A program made the position numbers and the translations under genes. From Cyclobacteriaceae bacterium (GTDB lineage Bacteria > Bacteroidota > Bacteroidia > Cytophagales > Cyclobacteriaceae), in NCBI GenBank assembly GCA_019638235.1, contig JAHBUE010000001.1:1784492-1848491 (forward strand): a DNA stretch of 64,000 nucleotides. The letters run 5' to 3'. A model generated the notes under the pieces. The model was not told where the DNA came from. It made no database searches and worked only from the letters and a program-made list of their open reading frames with translations. This document shows positions 54,509-61,928 of the stretch, in pieces (the stretch's first letter is position 1; every line of letters starts with the position of its first letter).

Positions 54509-55165
54509 TCAAATTAACATCTCGGGAATATCGCCTTCAATTACCAGCTTGCCTGCTGTGGCATTTTTAATTTGCTCTACGGAAACTCCCGGGGCACGTT
54601 CCAACAGTTTAAAGCCGCCTTCGGGCAATACGTCAAGCACGGCCATATCGGTTACGATTTTCTTTACGCACTTAATACCGGTTATGGGCAGCGTACAATC
54701 TGGCAATAGTTTCGATGCGCCATCTTTACTGCAATGTTGCATGGCTACAATAATGTTGTTGGCCGATGCTACCAAATCCATAGCGCCCCCCATACCTTTC
54801 ACCATTTTGCCTGGAACTTTCCAGTTGGCGATGTCGCCATTTTCAGAAACCTCCATAGCGCCAAGGATGGTGAGGTGAACGTGGCCGCCCCGTATCATAC
54901 CAAAACTTTCGGCAGAACTGAACAAAGCCGAGCCGGGCATCATGGTAATGGTTTGCTTGCCGGCATTAATCAGGTCGGGGTCAATGTTATCTTCTGTTGG
55001 AAAAGGCCCAATACCCAACAACCCGTTTTCTGATTGTAGTACAACATTTAGATTAGCCGGGATGTAATTGGCTACCAACGTAGGAATGCCGATACCAAGA
55101 TTGATGTACATACCATCTTTAACTTCTTTTGCAATGCGTTTTGCGATACCGTTTTTATCCAGCAT
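54509..55165 (-). CDS. scoB: CoA-transferase subunit B
   Basis: 218 residues. Motifs: MYINLGIGIPTLVANYIP near 19, and VLQSENGLLGIGPFP near 42, in which the Glu of SENG is the catalytic thioester residue of the 3-oxoacid/acetate CoA-transferase family. The C-terminus carries CTLPITGIKCVKKIVTD. It works with the alpha subunit encoded upstream to move CoA from succinyl-CoA (or acetyl-CoA) to a 3-keto acid. The two genes are split by a four-helix-bundle gene. Confidence 0.92.
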   Translation of the reverse strand: MLDKNGIAKRIAKEVKDGMYINLGIGIPTLVANYIPANLNVVLQSENGLLGIGPFPTEDNIDPDLINAGKQTITMMPGSALFSSAESFGMIRGGHVHLTILGAMEVSENGDIANWKVPGKMVKGMGGAMDLVASANNIIVAMQHCSKDGASKLLPDCTLPITGIKCVKKIVTDMAVLDVLPEGGFKLLERAPGVSVEQIKNATAGKLVIEGDIPEMLI

Positions 55166-55170
55166 AATTT

Positions 55171-55566
55171 TTAATTCGTTGATGAGTTAATTCGGTTATT
55201 TTTTGATGTGGCAATAATTTTTGAGAGCACTTTTTTAATGCTCAGGATTTTCTCTAACAGTATTTTGCAATCAGGATAATTTTCGGATTGATCACAGATT
55301 TCCAACCAATACTCGGTTTCGTCAGCTTCCTTTGCTGCAATTTTTATTTTGTGAATAAAGTCTGCTCTGGACTCAGCATTTTGAGCCTCACGTACATTTG
55401 CGCCAATGGACGTTCCAGACTTAATTAACTGTCGGGCAACGAGAAATTTTCGTTCAATCTCTAAGTTCTCTGTGAATGTTACGATGTCAAGCGCAAATTG
55501 AAATGTCAGGTTAACAATCAGGTTGTCTTTTAAATCAGGGTTATATTTCTTTTTAATACTATCCAT
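55171..55566 (-). CDS. four-helix-bundle protein (S23/IVP-like)
   Basis: 131 residues. The pattern KFLVARQLIKSGTSIGANV near residue 41 with REAQNAESRADFIHKI and AAKEADETEYWLEI is that of the four-helix-bundle family of 23S rRNA intervening-sequence proteins, related to Avd of diversity-generating retroelements. The function is unknown; the fold may bind RNA or a reverse transcriptase in relatives. It sits between scoA and scoB, which are normally adjacent, and its last codons lie inside a 21-bp inverted end (see the repeat entry). Confidence 0.9.
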   Translation of the reverse strand: MDSIKKKYNPDLKDNLIVNLTFQFALDIVTFTENLEIERKFLVARQLIKSGTSIGANVREAQNAESRADFIHKIKIAAKEADETEYWLEICDQSENYPDCKILLEKILSIKKVLSKIIATSKNNRINSSTN

Positions 55567-55604
55567 TTTTTTGCATCATCAATGAATTAAAAAATCAACG
55601 AATT
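55173..55604. mobile_element. 432-bp unit with 21-bp inverted ends carrying the four-helix-bundle gene
   Basis: AATTCGTTGATGAGTTAATTC (55173-55193) and the inverse of 55584-55604 (AATTCGTTGAT, TTT, TTAATTC) agree at 18 of 21 positions. The ends enclose nearly the whole four-helix-bundle gene and fall at the scoA stop codon and just before the scoB start. This suggests a small inserted unit. There is no transposase and no obvious target duplication. Confidence 0.5.
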
Positions 55605-56295
55605 ACCGAATTGTTTTCTGCTCAATCCTTTTCTCATAATTTTCTCCTTCAAAAATCCGTTGCACATAAATACCGGGTGTATGAATCTGATTGGGGTCAA
55701 GTTCTCCTAAAGGAACAAGTTCTTCTACTTCGGCAATGGTAATTTTTCCGGCTGCCGCCATCATGGGGTTAAAATTTTGCGAAGTGCCACGATACACTAA
55801 GTTGCCGGCTGTGTCGCCTTTCCAGGCTTTTACCAACGAAAAGTCGGCACGAAGCCAATGCTCCATTAAATACATTTTGCCGTGAAACTCGCGCACTTCT
55901 TTTCCTTCGGCAACTTCAGTTCCGTAGCCTGCGGGTGTAAAGAAGGCGGGGATGCCCGCCCCTCCGGCACGTATTCTTTCGGCAAGTGTTCCCTGTGGTA
56001 TCAGGTCAACTTCCAGTTCGCCCGACAAAAGCTGTCGTTCAAATTCTGCATTTTCGCCAACATAAGACGATATCATTTTTTTTACCTGACGGGTTTTCAG
56101 TAAAAGCCCGATTCCGAAATCATCAACACCGGCATTATTTGAAATACAGGTAAGTCCGCTTATGCCTTTTCGTAACAATGCCTGGATGCAATTTTCAGGA
56201 ATGCCCGAAAGCCCGAAGCCCCCCAGCATTAACGTTGCGTTGTCGGGTATGTCGCGAATGGCCTCATCGGCATGGGCTACAACTTTATTAATCAT
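55603..56295 (-). CDS. scoA: CoA-transferase subunit A
   Basis: 230 residues from the ATG at 56295 ([16 protein letters not shown]). The [13 protein letters not shown] loop near 25 and [19 protein letters not shown] near 103 are the alpha-subunit signatures of 3-oxoacid CoA-transferase. It pairs with scoB to activate or use ketone bodies or short acids. Its stop codon coincides with one end of the four-helix-bundle unit. Confidence 0.93.
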   Translation of the reverse strand: MINKVVAHADEAIRDIPDNATLMLGGFGLSGIPENCIQALLRKGISGLTCISNNAGVDDFGIGLLLKTRQVKKMISSYVGENAEFERQLLSGELEVDLIPQGTLAERIRAGGAGIPAFFTPAGYGTEVAEGKEVREFHGKMYLMEHWLRADFSLVKAWKGDTAGNLVYRGTSQNFNPMMAAAGKITIAEVEELVPLGELDPNQIHTPGIYVQRIFEGENYEKRIEQKTIR

Positions 56296-56351
56296 AATAC
56301 AGTAATTGGTTGAGTGCAAATCTCCGTATTCAATCGGCAATTCACAATACC

Positions 56352-57278
56352 TTAGTTCAGGCGTTTGAGGGCTTCTTCCTTATCCCGATGGAGTTGTGCT
56401 TTCATATCCTCCAGGTCGTTGAATTTCATATCGCTGCGAATCATGCTTAGAAATTTTATAGTAAGCGCTTCGCCATAAATATCCTTATCGAAATCAAAAA
56501 TATTTACTTCAATTGATTTGTGTGCACCCCCTACGGTTGGCCTGTACCCGATATACAGCATGCCCTGATAAGTTTGCCCTTCGTAGGTTGCAGTAACCGC
56601 ATAAATTCCATCCATCGGAATAAGTTTGTACTGTGTGTCAATGTCGATGTTGGCAGTAGGAAACCCAATCAATCTCCCAAGACGGTCTCCTTTAATCACA
56701 CGCCCGCTTATGCTATACGGTTTTCCTGATAAATGATAGGCAGTTTCAACGTCACCGGTTTCAAGCGCTTTGCGGATTTTTGTAGAGCTAACGGTAATGC
56801 TGTCCACATCCTGCCGGGAGATTTCTTCTACTTCAAATCCATAACGAGGCCCGTTGGCTTTCAACTCATCAAAACTTCCTTCGCGGTTATGCCCGAAACG
56901 ATGGTCGTACCCGATAACTAATTTTTTTGTGCCGATAGTGTTTACCAAAATTTTTGTGATGAACTCTTCTGACGAAAGATTGGAAAACTCTTTTGTGAAG
57001 GGTATCCTGATAAGATGATGAATGCCTTGTTCTTTCAGCAATTCGGCCTTTTCTTCAAAGGTGTTAAGCAATTTAAGTGTAGTGTCATCGGGGTATAACA
57101 CTAAGCGCGGGTGTGGCCAGAAGGTAATCACTACGGTTTCGCCTTTTGATTTTTCGGCTACTTCTTTAAGTCGTGTAAGAATTTTCTGATGCCCCACATG
57201 CACGCCATCAAAGGTGCCGCTGGTAACAACTGCGTTGTCAAGTTTTATAAAATCATCGGGTGTATGATAGATTTTCAT
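56352..57278 (-). CDS. ribF: bifunctional riboflavin kinase/FAD synthetase
   Basis: 308 residues. The N-terminal FAD-synthetase half has [14 protein letters not shown] near 22 and [14 protein letters not shown] near 118. The flavokinase half has [19 protein letters not shown] near 193 and [13 protein letters not shown] near 245. It makes FMN and FAD from riboflavin in the cytoplasm. It overlaps truB by 4 bp and is the last gene of the ftsX-DUF3098-uppP-truB-ribF run. Confidence 0.96.
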   Translation of the reverse strand: MKIYHTPDDFIKLDNAVVTSGTFDGVHVGHQKILTRLKEVAEKSKGETVVITFWPHPRLVLYPDDTTLKLLNTFEEKAELLKEQGIHHLIRIPFTKEFSNLSSEEFITKILVNTIGTKKLVIGYDHRFGHNREGSFDELKANGPRYGFEVEEISRQDVDSITVSSTKIRKALETGDVETAYHLSGKPYSISGRVIKGDRLGRLIGFPTANIDIDTQYKLIPMDGIYAVTATYEGQTYQGMLYIGYRPTVGGAHKSIEVNIFDFDKDIYGEALTIKFLSMIRSDMKFNDLEDMKAQLHRDKEEALKRLN

Positions 57279-57928
57279 ACTGTAACTTCTTCCAGCCCTA
57301 AGCTGTCGTCAAGTTTGTAGGGGCCAATTCGTGTGCGACAAAGTTGTGAAAGATAGGCGCCAACACCAAGTATTTCGCCCAGATCGCGCACTAAGCTGCG
57401 AATGTACGTGCCCTTGGAGCAAACAATTCTGAATTCAATAACAGGTTGGTTATACGATACAATATCGAAAACGCTCACCTCTACATCGCGGGGTTTCAGT
57501 TCAGGGTCTTTGCCTTTGCGTGCAAGGGCGTAAGCCCGTTTGCCTCCTATTTTAATGGCCGAATGTGCAGGCGGCACCTGTTGAATTTTTCCTGTCAGTT
57601 GCCGCGCTGCTGATTGAATATGCTCCGGTGCAATATGGCTAACGTCAACTGGTGTTGATACTTCAGTTTCCAGGTCGTGCGAAGGGGTAGTTTGACCGAT
57701 AACAATCTTTCCGGTGTATTCTTTCTCAAGCCCCATAAACTCTTCTATGCGCTTGGTCATTTTTCCGGTGCAGATAATAAGCAAGCCTGTGGCAAGCGGG
57801 TCGAGCGTGCCGGCATGCCCGATTTTTTTCATTTTTAGCTTGTATCGTAATTTGTTTACAACATCAAACGATGTCCACTCAAGCGGTTTATTTATGAGTA
57901 ATACCCTATCGGTAGAGATGCTTTCCAT
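57275..57928 (-). CDS. truB: tRNA pseudouridine(55) synthase
   Basis: 217 residues, shorter than the E. coli enzyme because the C-terminal PUA-like tail is missing, as is usual in Bacteroidota. The catalytic Asp lies in GHAGTLDPLATGLL near 40. RSLVRDLGEILGVGAYLS near 180 is the RNA-binding region. It makes pseudouridine at position 55 of tRNAs, which ties to the unusual T-loop of the tRNA in this window. It overlaps both neighbours by 1-4 bp. Confidence 0.95.
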   Translation of the reverse strand: MESISTDRVLLINKPLEWTSFDVVNKLRYKLKMKKIGHAGTLDPLATGLLIICTGKMTKRIEEFMGLEKEYTGKIVIGQTTPSHDLETEVSTPVDVSHIAPEHIQSAARQLTGKIQQVPPAHSAIKIGGKRAYALARKGKDPELKPRDVEVSVFDIVSYNQPVIEFRIVCSKGTYIRSLVRDLGEILGVGAYLSQLCRTRIGPYKLDDSLGLEEVTV

Positions 57929-58722
57929 TAAACAATAGCCAGGTCAACACCGAGGTAATACAAGATTAACAACACTAACCCGGCAACAATGCGGTAATAC
58001 CCGAATACTTTAAAGCCGTGTTTGGTTAAAAAACTGATAAACGATTTGATAGCAATCAAGGCTACGATGAAGGCTACGATGTTGCCAATAATCAACAGGT
58101 TTACTTCGTGCGAAGTAAACCCCGGACCATCTTTATAGAAAACAAGCATTTTGTATGCTGTTGCGGCAAACATGGTAGGCACGGCAAGAAAAAAAGAAAA
58201 TTCGGCTGCGGTTTTTTTGTTCAACTTTTGTGTGAGGCCGCCAATAATAGTGGCGGCTGATCGTGAAACCCCCGGAATCATAGCGATACACTGAAAGAAA
58301 CCTATTTTTAAGGCAGTGGGGTAAGAAATTTCCTGATCAGGTTTGCTTTCATTTTTTTCAAAGATTTTATCAATAAATAAAAAGATAATACCGCCAATAA
58401 TCAGCATAAACCCCACTACTTCAATACGCTCAAGCAAGGCATCGATGTAATCGTTAAATAAAAAACCAATAGCTGCTGCCGGGGCAAAGGCAATAATAAG
58501 TTTGAAATAGAAATCGAGCGACTGAAGAAATCTTTTCCAGTACAATACAATTACGGAAAGAATAGCACCAAATTGAATAGCAACGGTAAATACTTTTGTG
58601 AAGGGATCCTGCGCAATACCCATTACTGACGAGCCGATAATCATGTGCCCGGTTGACGAAACAGGAAGAAACTCGGTTAACCCTTCAATAATCGCCAGGA
58701 TTATAGATTGCAGTACAGACAT
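57928..58722 (-). CDS. uppP: undecaprenyl-diphosphate phosphatase
   Basis: 264 residues, about eight membrane helices. The signature [17 protein letters not shown] near 14 and [14 protein letters not shown] near 155 hold the catalytic Glu and Arg motifs. It recycles the lipid carrier for peptidoglycan and O-antigen. It overlaps truB by 1 bp and follows DUF3098 by 21 bp. Confidence 0.96.
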   Translation of the reverse strand: MSVLQSIILAIIEGLTEFLPVSSTGHMIIGSSVMGIAQDPFTKVFTVAIQFGAILSVIVLYWKRFLQSLDFYFKLIIAFAPAAAIGFLFNDYIDALLERIEVVGFMLIIGGIIFLFIDKIFEKNESKPDQEISYPTALKIGFFQCIAMIPGVSRSAATIIGGLTQKLNKKTAAEFSFFLAVPTMFAATAYKMLVFYKDGPGFTSHEVNLLIIGNIVAFIVALIAIKSFISFLTKHGFKVFGYYRIVAGLVLLILYYLGVDLAIV

Positions 58723-58743
58723 GAAATAAATTATGTGAAACTG

Positions 58744-58953
58744 CTATTTTTTTTCATCAGGCCGGTAGAGTACAGCCACTACTTCAATGGCAAAACCTGC
58801 CAGCACAATAAGCGGGCCGAGGGTTAATCCTAAAAAACCAAAACCATAATCTTCTTTATCAAGCGACATAACGGTGAAGCCAACAACTAATGTTACCAAC
58901 CCCAACACCATAATTTGATAATTCTTTTTTGTAAACGGCAGTTTATTTTCCAT
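58744..58953 (-). CDS. DUF3098 small membrane protein
   Basis: 69 residues from the ATG at 58953 (MENKLPFTKKNYQIMVLG). Two membrane helices (MVLGLVTLVVGFTVM and LTLGPLIVLAGFAIEVVAVL). DUF3098 is a Bacteroidota-specific family usually placed between ftsX and uppP, as here. A link to cell division or cell-wall work is inferred from this order only. It starts 4 bp after ftsX. Confidence 0.88.
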   Translation of the reverse strand: MENKLPFTKKNYQIMVLGLVTLVVGFTVMSLDKEDYGFGFLGLTLGPLIVLAGFAIEVVAVLYRPDEKK

Positions 58954-58957
58954 AATG

Positions 58958-59854
58958 CTAATAGAGTTCGTCAAGCGACATTTTTAAATACCGGCCTATT
59001 GAGAAGAATGTACTGGTAGCCGCTACGAGCATACCCAACGCCATGAGCGCTACGGCCAATAGCATAACATGGTCTTTGTTCATCAGTAATACAAGGTCTT
59101 CAATTTCGCCATGCGCGTAGTTCACCAACCCGGCAATGCAGGCCGAAGCAAACAAGGCCGCAATCAATCCGTATAGAAGTGAGCGAACAATAAACGGACG
59201 CTGAATAAACCAGCGTTTGGCGCCTACTAACTGCATGCTCCTGATAAGAAAACGTTGCGAAAAAAGCGCAAGGCGTATGGTATTATTAATCAGCAATACT
59301 ACGGTAATCAGCAGGAGCGCGGCAAGTCCAAATAGAATGAGTGTAATGCTGGTAATGTTTTTGTTTACAGTTTCAATCAATCCTTCTTTGGGTACAACCT
59401 GGAATACACCACTCATGGCTTCAATTTCTTTCTTGATGTCCTGCATGGCGGCAGCTTCGTGATAAGCCGGGTCAATGCTTATGAGGTAGGCGTCATGCAA
59501 GGGGTTTTCGCCAAGAAGTTTGGTAAAGTCTTCCCCGGTTTCTTCGATAAATTTCTTTGCCGCATCCTCTTTAGATATAAACTGAAGCGCAGAGCCGAGG
59601 GTTTGCTTGCTGATATAGGGGAGGGCTTCTAATTTTTTCTCGATTTGTGTACGTTGTGTTTCCGTAAGGTTCGTGTTTAGGTACACTTCCATACGGATAT
59701 TATCGCGCACAAGTTTTTCAAGCTGGTTTGAATAAATGAGGGCAACTCCAAACAAGCCGATTACAATCAAAGCCAGCGTAATGCTGATAATAACCCCGAT
59801 GGAGGGATAGCTACCTAATTTCTTCCTGGTGTACCCTTTTTGCATAGCGGCCAA
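58958..59854 (-). CDS. ftsX: cell-division permease-like protein FtsX
   Basis: 298 residues. One membrane helix near 22-44 (IGVIISITLALIVIGLFGV), a periplasmic domain (RMEVYLNTNLTETQRTQIE near 55) and three more helices in the C-terminal half (LILFGLAALLLITVVLLI; IAALFASACIAGL; LLAVALMALGMLVA). FtsX with FtsE controls cell-wall hydrolases at the division site. The ftsE gene is not in the window. A second ATG three codons in is a possible start. Confidence 0.92.
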   Translation of the reverse strand: MAAMQKGYTRKKLGSYPSIGVIISITLALIVIGLFGVALIYSNQLEKLVRDNIRMEVYLNTNLTETQRTQIEKKLEALPYISKQTLGSALQFISKEDAAKKFIEETGEDFTKLLGENPLHDAYLISIDPAYHEAAAMQDIKKEIEAMSGVFQVVPKEGLIETVNKNITSITLILFGLAALLLITVVLLINNTIRLALFSQRFLIRSMQLVGAKRWFIQRPFIVRSLLYGLIAALFASACIAGLVNYAHGEIEDLVLLMNKDHVMLLAVALMALGMLVAATSTFFSIGRYLKMSLDELY

Positions 59855-59868
59855 ATTTAGGAAATAAA

Positions 59869-59901
59869 AAAGCCTCTGGAAATTAACCAGAGGCTTTTTA
59901 T
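59869..59901 (-). terminator. terminator of the second anti-sigma gene
   Basis: AAAAAGCCTCTGG pairs with CCAGAGGCTTTTT around a seven-base loop. It lies 15 bp past the anti-sigma stop on the minus strand and upstream of ftsX, so it separates the two units. Confidence 0.85.
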
Positions 59902-59915
59902 TGGCTCCCTCTCAA

Positions 59916-60782
59916 TCATTCTACACGATTCGTTCTTAATTTCTGGATCAACTTGGCATCGCGGATGGCAACCAGTTCTGTCGGGGTGTCTTTCTGCGTA
60001 TCCAACAGGTAGTAGCTTGATTTGTAATACAGGAATACAGTACGCTTGTCTTTGGCGATAAATTCCAGTATCTCATATAAATTCTCTTCAAACGAGCCGA
60101 ACAGGATAAGCTTGCCGTTTCTGAACAGGTAGTGGAAGTTGTGTTTTTTGCTTCCGGCTTCTGTTACTACTTCAATGCTTGAGGTAACAAAAGCTTCTGA
60201 AATAATAGCAAGTTGTTCCCGCTCGTGCTGAAGTACCGGGTCATTTCCAGGTTCTTCATCCGGAACGAACAATTGAAGCGCTGGTTGCTGACCGGCTGGT
60301 TCAACCGCTTTTGTTTTTTCAACATTCTTTTCTGCTGTTTTGGTGTTGTCTGCCAATGTAATTTCCTGTGCAGTTTCGGGTTGATCTTCCGGTTCCGGTG
60401 TTGTTTCTGTTTCCGGTGTTGCGGATGGCTCAATCTGTTCCGAAATAATCAGGGCTTCCTGTTCAGACGTATTCGTTTCATCGCTGAAATAGTAGTAAAC
60501 AGCCGTGGAGACAAGACCAACCACTACTACGGAAGAAATCACTTTTGTAAGCAATGTGGTTTGCCCGGCAGGAATAGAAGAAACCGGAATATTTTTCAGC
60601 ATCGTTTTCAACTCGGCAGCACGCGCCTGGCGGATACTTTCTACCATCGACTGCTGAAACTGCATTTCTTTGTTTAATTCCGGATCAGCTTCGAGCTTTT
60701 GCTCAAAAGCCTGCCTGTCCTGCTCGCTCATGCGGTGCGACAGGTAATCATCCAATAATTCAAAATCCTTTTCTAAGGCCAT
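59916..60782 (-). CDS. probable anti-sigma factor with one membrane helix
   Basis: 288 residues. The N-terminal 60 residues (LLDDYLSHRMSEQDRQAFEQ near 9) look like an anti-sigma domain, one helix lies at 80-99 (VISSVVVVGLVSTAVYYYF), then a Glu/Pro/Thr-rich linker (SATPETETTPEPEDQPE) to about 200 and a small C-terminal domain. It starts 4 bp after the sigma gene stop, typical of a sigma/anti-sigma pair. The C-terminal domain is not recognised. Unlike the first pair, it has no outer-membrane barrel. Confidence 0.8.
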   Translation of the reverse strand: MALEKDFELLDDYLSHRMSEQDRQAFEQKLEADPELNKEMQFQQSMVESIRQARAAELKTMLKNIPVSSIPAGQTTLLTKVISSVVVVGLVSTAVYYYFSDETNTSEQEALIISEQIEPSATPETETTPEPEDQPETAQEITLADNTKTAEKNVEKTKAVEPAGQQPALQLFVPDEEPGNDPVLQHEREQLAIISEAFVTSSIEVVTEAGSKKHNFHYLFRNGKLILFGSFEENLYEILEFIAKDKRTVFLYYKSSYYLLDTQKDTPTELVAIRDAKLIQKLRTNRVE

Positions 60783-60786
60783 GTTC

Positions 60787-61326
60787 TTAATCTAAAAAAT
60801 CCCGCTCAGAATACTGAGCCTTCACTAATTCATCTAATTTCTTTTTACACTTATATTTTTTTGTCTTTGCAGTGTCGGTATTGGCAAACCCCAATTTTTC
60901 GGCAATGTCCTGCATCGACATTTCTTCAAAGTAATAATACATCAAAACCTTCTTGCAGGTTTCGCCAAGTTGCTCAATGCACTGGGCTATAATCCTGTTC
61001 CGCTCCTCAGTTTCCGTATCTATCGTTACGGCAACGTCTTTCTCTTCATTGGAAAGGCGCTTTTTACGATCCAGTTCTTTTCTCCATAAATTCTGGCATA
61101 TACTGTAAATGTATGTGCTGATTTTGGAGGTCATTACTAACTTTCCGGAGGTTGCCTTTTGCCAGAAAACCACTAAGGCATCCTGGTAAATGTCACGGGC
61201 CTCTTCTTCTGTTCCACTATTGGTGATAACTAACTTGGTCATCATCCTGTAATACTTCTTATACAGGGTTTCAAGAGCCTTCTCATCGCCTCGGCAGATG
61301 CGGTCAAAGATCTCTTTTTCTTCCAT
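60787..61326 (-). CDS. ECF-type RNA polymerase sigma factor
   Basis: 179 residues from the ATG at 61326 (MEEKEIFDRICRGDEKAL); a farther ATG at 61350 is less likely. Region 2: LETLYKKYYRMMTKL near 21 and EEEARDIYQDALVVFW near 42. Region 4: EEMSMQDIAEKLGFANTDTAKTKKYKC near 135, the helix-turn-helix. It recruits polymerase to stress or envelope promoters. It forms a unit with the anti-sigma gene downstream. Confidence 0.93.
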   Translation of the reverse strand: MEEKEIFDRICRGDEKALETLYKKYYRMMTKLVITNSGTEEEARDIYQDALVVFWQKATSGKLVMTSKISTYIYSICQNLWRKELDRKKRLSNEEKDVAVTIDTETEERNRIIAQCIEQLGETCKKVLMYYYFEEMSMQDIAEKLGFANTDTAKTKKYKCKKKLDELVKAQYSERDFLD

Positions 61327-61419
61327 CACTGAATTCGACTTGTATACCATAGGGTATGTACCATGTAACCCGCGAACGGGATTTCTTTTAGACTTATCGA
61401 TTAATTGTTTTTTCAGTGG

Positions 61420-61851
61420 TTAAGATACTCTTTTCCACGTTTGGGTACGCCATACCGGGCCCCAATATCCCCGAACTTTAAGGTCTTTGCCATCAAGCCA
61501 GATTTTACACCGGTAAATTTTCCCGGCTTCTGGGTCAAGAATATCTCCCCCCGAGTATTCATTTCCTTGCTTTTTAAGCTGGCGGATGATTTCCATGCCT
61601 ATTATCTTTTTATTGTACCGGTCATCATCCTGCGGGCATTTGTCGCATACAGGATCAGGCTCTCTGCCCGGTTTTGGAAAGGTTTTGATCACTTTTCCAT
61701 AGATGAATCCGTTACGTTCAAAAATCTCTACAACGGATTTGGCCTCTCCAGTCTTGTCGTCAATGGATTTCCATTGACCCAGGATTGAATCCTGGCTAAA
61801 GGCGCTTATGCTCGTAAAAAGCAGCAATATCAGGCATTGAATTTTAGGCAT
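61420..61851 (-). CDS. exported DUF2147 protein
   Basis: 143 residues from the ATG at 61851 (MPKIQCLILLLFTSISAFS); the frame extends upstream through the hppA terminator, so an earlier start is unlikely. Signal peptide to about residue 20. DUF2147 features: LGQWKSIDDKTGEAKSVV near 24, and CKIWLDGKDLKVRGYWGP near 116. Function unknown. The C-terminus is RTQTWKRV. It stands alone between the sigma gene and hppA. Confidence 0.86.
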   Translation of the reverse strand: MPKIQCLILLLFTSISAFSQDSILGQWKSIDDKTGEAKSVVEIFERNGFIYGKVIKTFPKPGREPDPVCDKCPQDDDRYNKKIIGMEIIRQLKKQGNEYSGGDILDPEAGKIYRCKIWLDGKDLKVRGYWGPVWRTQTWKRVS

Positions 61852-61875
61852 ATAGATGGTCTTTTGTGCAAAAAT

Positions 61876-61905
61876 AAAAACCCTGACGGTTAAATCAGGG
61901 TTTTT
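61876..61905 (-). terminator. terminator of hppA
   Basis: AAAAACCCTGA (61876-61886) pairs perfectly with TCAGGGTTTTT (61895-61905). It lies 23 bp past the hppA stop. The DUF2147 start is 25 bp farther on. Confidence 0.85.
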
Positions 61906-61928
61906 CAAAACTACTCAAAAAAAGAAGA

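Noticed and set aside
60213-60677. 154-codon plus-strand frame rich in Phe, Cys and Arg
   Set aside because: It is the antisense shadow of the anti-sigma gene and has no start context or family likeness.
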